Source: Gammaproteobacteria bacterium (GTDB lineage: Bacteria > Pseudomonadota > Gammaproteobacteria > Xanthomonadales > Rhodanobacteraceae). From it: a stretch of 5,112 bases of DNA. Below are positions 3,893-5,112 of the stretch, piece by piece; position 1 is the stretch's first letter; every line of letters begins with the position of its first letter. The DNA lies in assembly GCA_005877675.1 (NCBI GenBank), contig VBNZ01000169.1, forward strand, positions 1-5,112, read 5' to 3'. Made by a program: the position numbers and the translations under genes. The notes beneath the pieces were generated by a model. The model had not been told where the DNA came from. It searched no databases and saw only the letters and a list, made by a program, of their open reading frames with translations.

Positions 3893-5112
3893 CTAGCGTC
3901 TGGACTGTGCATACGAAGGAAACTCTTCAGGCGAAATGCGTATCGCCGCGCCGGTCGGGCACGAGCGTACGCAGGCGGGGCCGCCATCGATGCCTTTGCA
4001 CATATCGCATTTGACCGCTTTCTTGCCGGTCGCGGCCTTCTTGTCCTTCTTGTCCATCGGCGCTTCGCCGGGGCCCGGGCCGGCGCCGAACAGCAGCCAC
4101 GACAGCAGACCCGGTTTCTTCGGCGGCTTCACCGCCATGTGGATCACGCCGTAAGGACAATTGCGTTCGCAATTGCCGCAGCCGATGCAGTTGTCGGCAA
4201 TGAAGACCTCGCCATTGGGAGCACGTTTTATGGCATCCGGCGGGCAGTCCTTCATGCAATGCGGATGCTCGCAATGCCGGCACGAGGTCGGCACATGCAC
4301 TTCGGCGAAAGTCGGGCCGGCCTCGCGATCCAGACGCGAAGTGCCGCCATGCGTTTCCGCGCAGGCCTTCTCGCAGTTGTCGCAGCGCACGCACAGCGAC
4401 TCGTCGATCAGCAGGATGTCGGTCGCTTCGCCCGCGCCCTGCGCGACGAGGAACGAGATAATGTCGCCGCCGCCGATCGCCTGCATCGCGAGGTTCGCCG
4501 TCGTGCGCTGGCGGTATTCCTCCTGCAGACGCAGCTTGAGTACCGGAATGCGCGACACGAGTTTCATGAACGCGGCGCCGTCGAGGCGGATCGTCTCGCT
4601 CGCGATCGCCGCGCGCGCGGTGGCCGAGCGCTTGGCCTCGCCGAGCAGTGCCATCTCGCCTACGTAGTTGCCCGCGGCGACGTAGCTCAGCACCACGTCC
4701 TTGCCGCCGATATTGCGCGAGATCGTGAGCGAGCCGACGCGCACCAGATGCAGGCAGTCGCCGCTTTCGCCCTCGTTGAACAGCACGGCGCCCGCGGCAA
4801 AGCGCTGCAGTTTCGAGCTCGCGACGATATCGGCGAGTTGCTCCGCACTCGCCTCCGGCGCGAAACGCGACTGGATCGCGCGCATCACGAACACATTGTC
4901 GATTTCGCGCTTGACGCCCTCGACCGAATTGATCAGACGATTCATCGAGCGCCGCGGCGTTTCGATCAGTACGCAATTGTTGCCGGCGACGACGGTGGCC
5001 GAGCGGCGCCGGCCCGAGATCAGACTCATCTCGCCGAAGAATTCGCCGCGCTTGAGCGTGATGCCCTTGTTCGTCGCCTCGTCGAGTATCACGCGCACTT
5101 CGCCGTCGACGA
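3893..5112 (-). CDS. Tandem cyclic-nucleotide-binding domains fused to a four-cluster [4Fe-4S] ferredoxin domain (N-terminus outside window)
   Basis: The frame is open through 5112, and the first visible residues (VDGEVRV) are already mid-domain, so the true start lies upstream; the GTG at 5098 is an internal valine. Numbering from it, the first cyclic-nucleotide domain has its phosphate-binding cassette at 21-35 (FGEMSL ... R32 SAT) and the second at 146-160 (VGEMAL ... R157 SAT). The Glu and Arg that hold the cyclic phosphate are present in both. Residues 230-390 form a ferredoxin domain with cysteines 236/239/242/246, 273/276/281/285, 304/307/310/314 and 364/367/376/380, the pattern of the electron-transfer subunits of the DMSO-reductase family (DmsB/NrfC-like). 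The stretch between the third and fourth cysteine groups (315-363) is long and Gly/Pro/Lys-rich. There is no export signal in the visible part, so it is probably cytoplasmic. Inferred role: a cAMP- or cGMP-responsive electron donor or acceptor for the cytochrome b encoded next. The missing N-terminus could hold a catalytic domain such as a flavin oxidoreductase; this is not visible. Confidence 0.95.
   Translation of the reverse strand, partial: VDGEVRVILDEATNKGITLKRGEFFGEMSLISGRRRSATVVAGNNCVLIETPRRSMNRLINSVEGVKREIDNVFVMRAIQSRFAPEASAEQLADIVASSKLQRFAAGAVLFNEGESGDCLHLVRVGSLTISRNIGGKDVVLSYVAAGNYVGEMALLGEAKRSATARAAIASETIRLDGAAFMKLVSRIPVLKLRLQEEYRQRTTANLAMQAIGGGDIISFLVAQGAGEATDILLIDESLCVRCDNCEKACAETHGGTSRLDREAGPTFAEVHVPTSCRHCEHPHCMKDCPPDAIKRAPNGEVFIADNCIGCGNCERNCPYGVIHMAVKPPKKPGLLSWLLFGAGPGPGEAPMDKKDKKAATGKKAVKCDMCKGIDGGPACVRSCPTGAAIRISPEEFPSYAQSRR

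Noticed and set aside
3927..4976. Second minus-strand open frame inside the iron-sulfur gene
   Set aside because: It overlaps a gene with sixteen correctly spaced cysteines and two CNB cassettes; this frame is Arg-rich and has no domain signal.

Overview
The window is GC-rich, gene-dense bacterial DNA in which every credible gene lies on the minus strand. Three things suggest a proteobacterium, most likely a gammaproteobacterium of the Xanthomonadales/Rhodanobacteraceae kind: the GC-rich codon use, the palindromic ATTCCCGC-TTTC-GCGGGAAT type repeats, and the families of long interspersed hairpin repeats between genes. This placement is an inference from base composition and repeat style, not from a marker gene.

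In the direction of transcription (right to left) the layout is as follows. (1) 5112-3893 holds the 3' part of a cytoplasmic protein with two cyclic-nucleotide-binding domains followed by a ferredoxin-like domain with sixteen cysteines for four [4Fe-4S] clusters; its N-terminus lies outside the window. (2) 3892-3660 is a 233-base gap filled by a nested inverted repeat that also seems to supply the ribosome-binding site of the next gene. (3) 3659-2757 encodes a 300-residue membrane protein whose four key histidines, paired at 14-residue spacing in two helices, mark a di-heme cytochrome b. (4) 2756-1728 is a gap of about 1 kb with no gene. It is built of repeats: a large mirror-ordered inverted repeat of hairpins around a GCCTTTT heptamer array, flanked by two oppositely oriented REP-like palindromes. 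(5) 1727-38 encodes an FHA domain, one transmembrane helix and a periplasmic multiheme cytochrome c with ten CXXCH motifs. The reading frame is broken by an apparent one-base insertion at 567-569, so the literal sequence gives a six-haem N-terminal piece and a four-haem C-terminal piece. (6) At the left edge, a GTG overlapping the cytochrome stop codon (GTGA) probably starts one more gene, of which only 13 codons are visible.

The three main genes fit together as an electron-transfer module: cytoplasmic iron-sulfur protein, membrane di-heme cytochrome b, periplasmic decahaem cytochrome. What is unusual is that both ends carry signalling-type sensor domains on the cytoplasmic side: two apparently ligand-competent cyclic-nucleotide domains on the iron-sulfur protein and an FHA fold (with degenerate phosphothreonine-binding residues) on the cytochrome. 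I do not recognise this combination as a named respiratory complex. A signal-gated trans-membrane electron conduit is the hypothesis I find best supported by the sequence.
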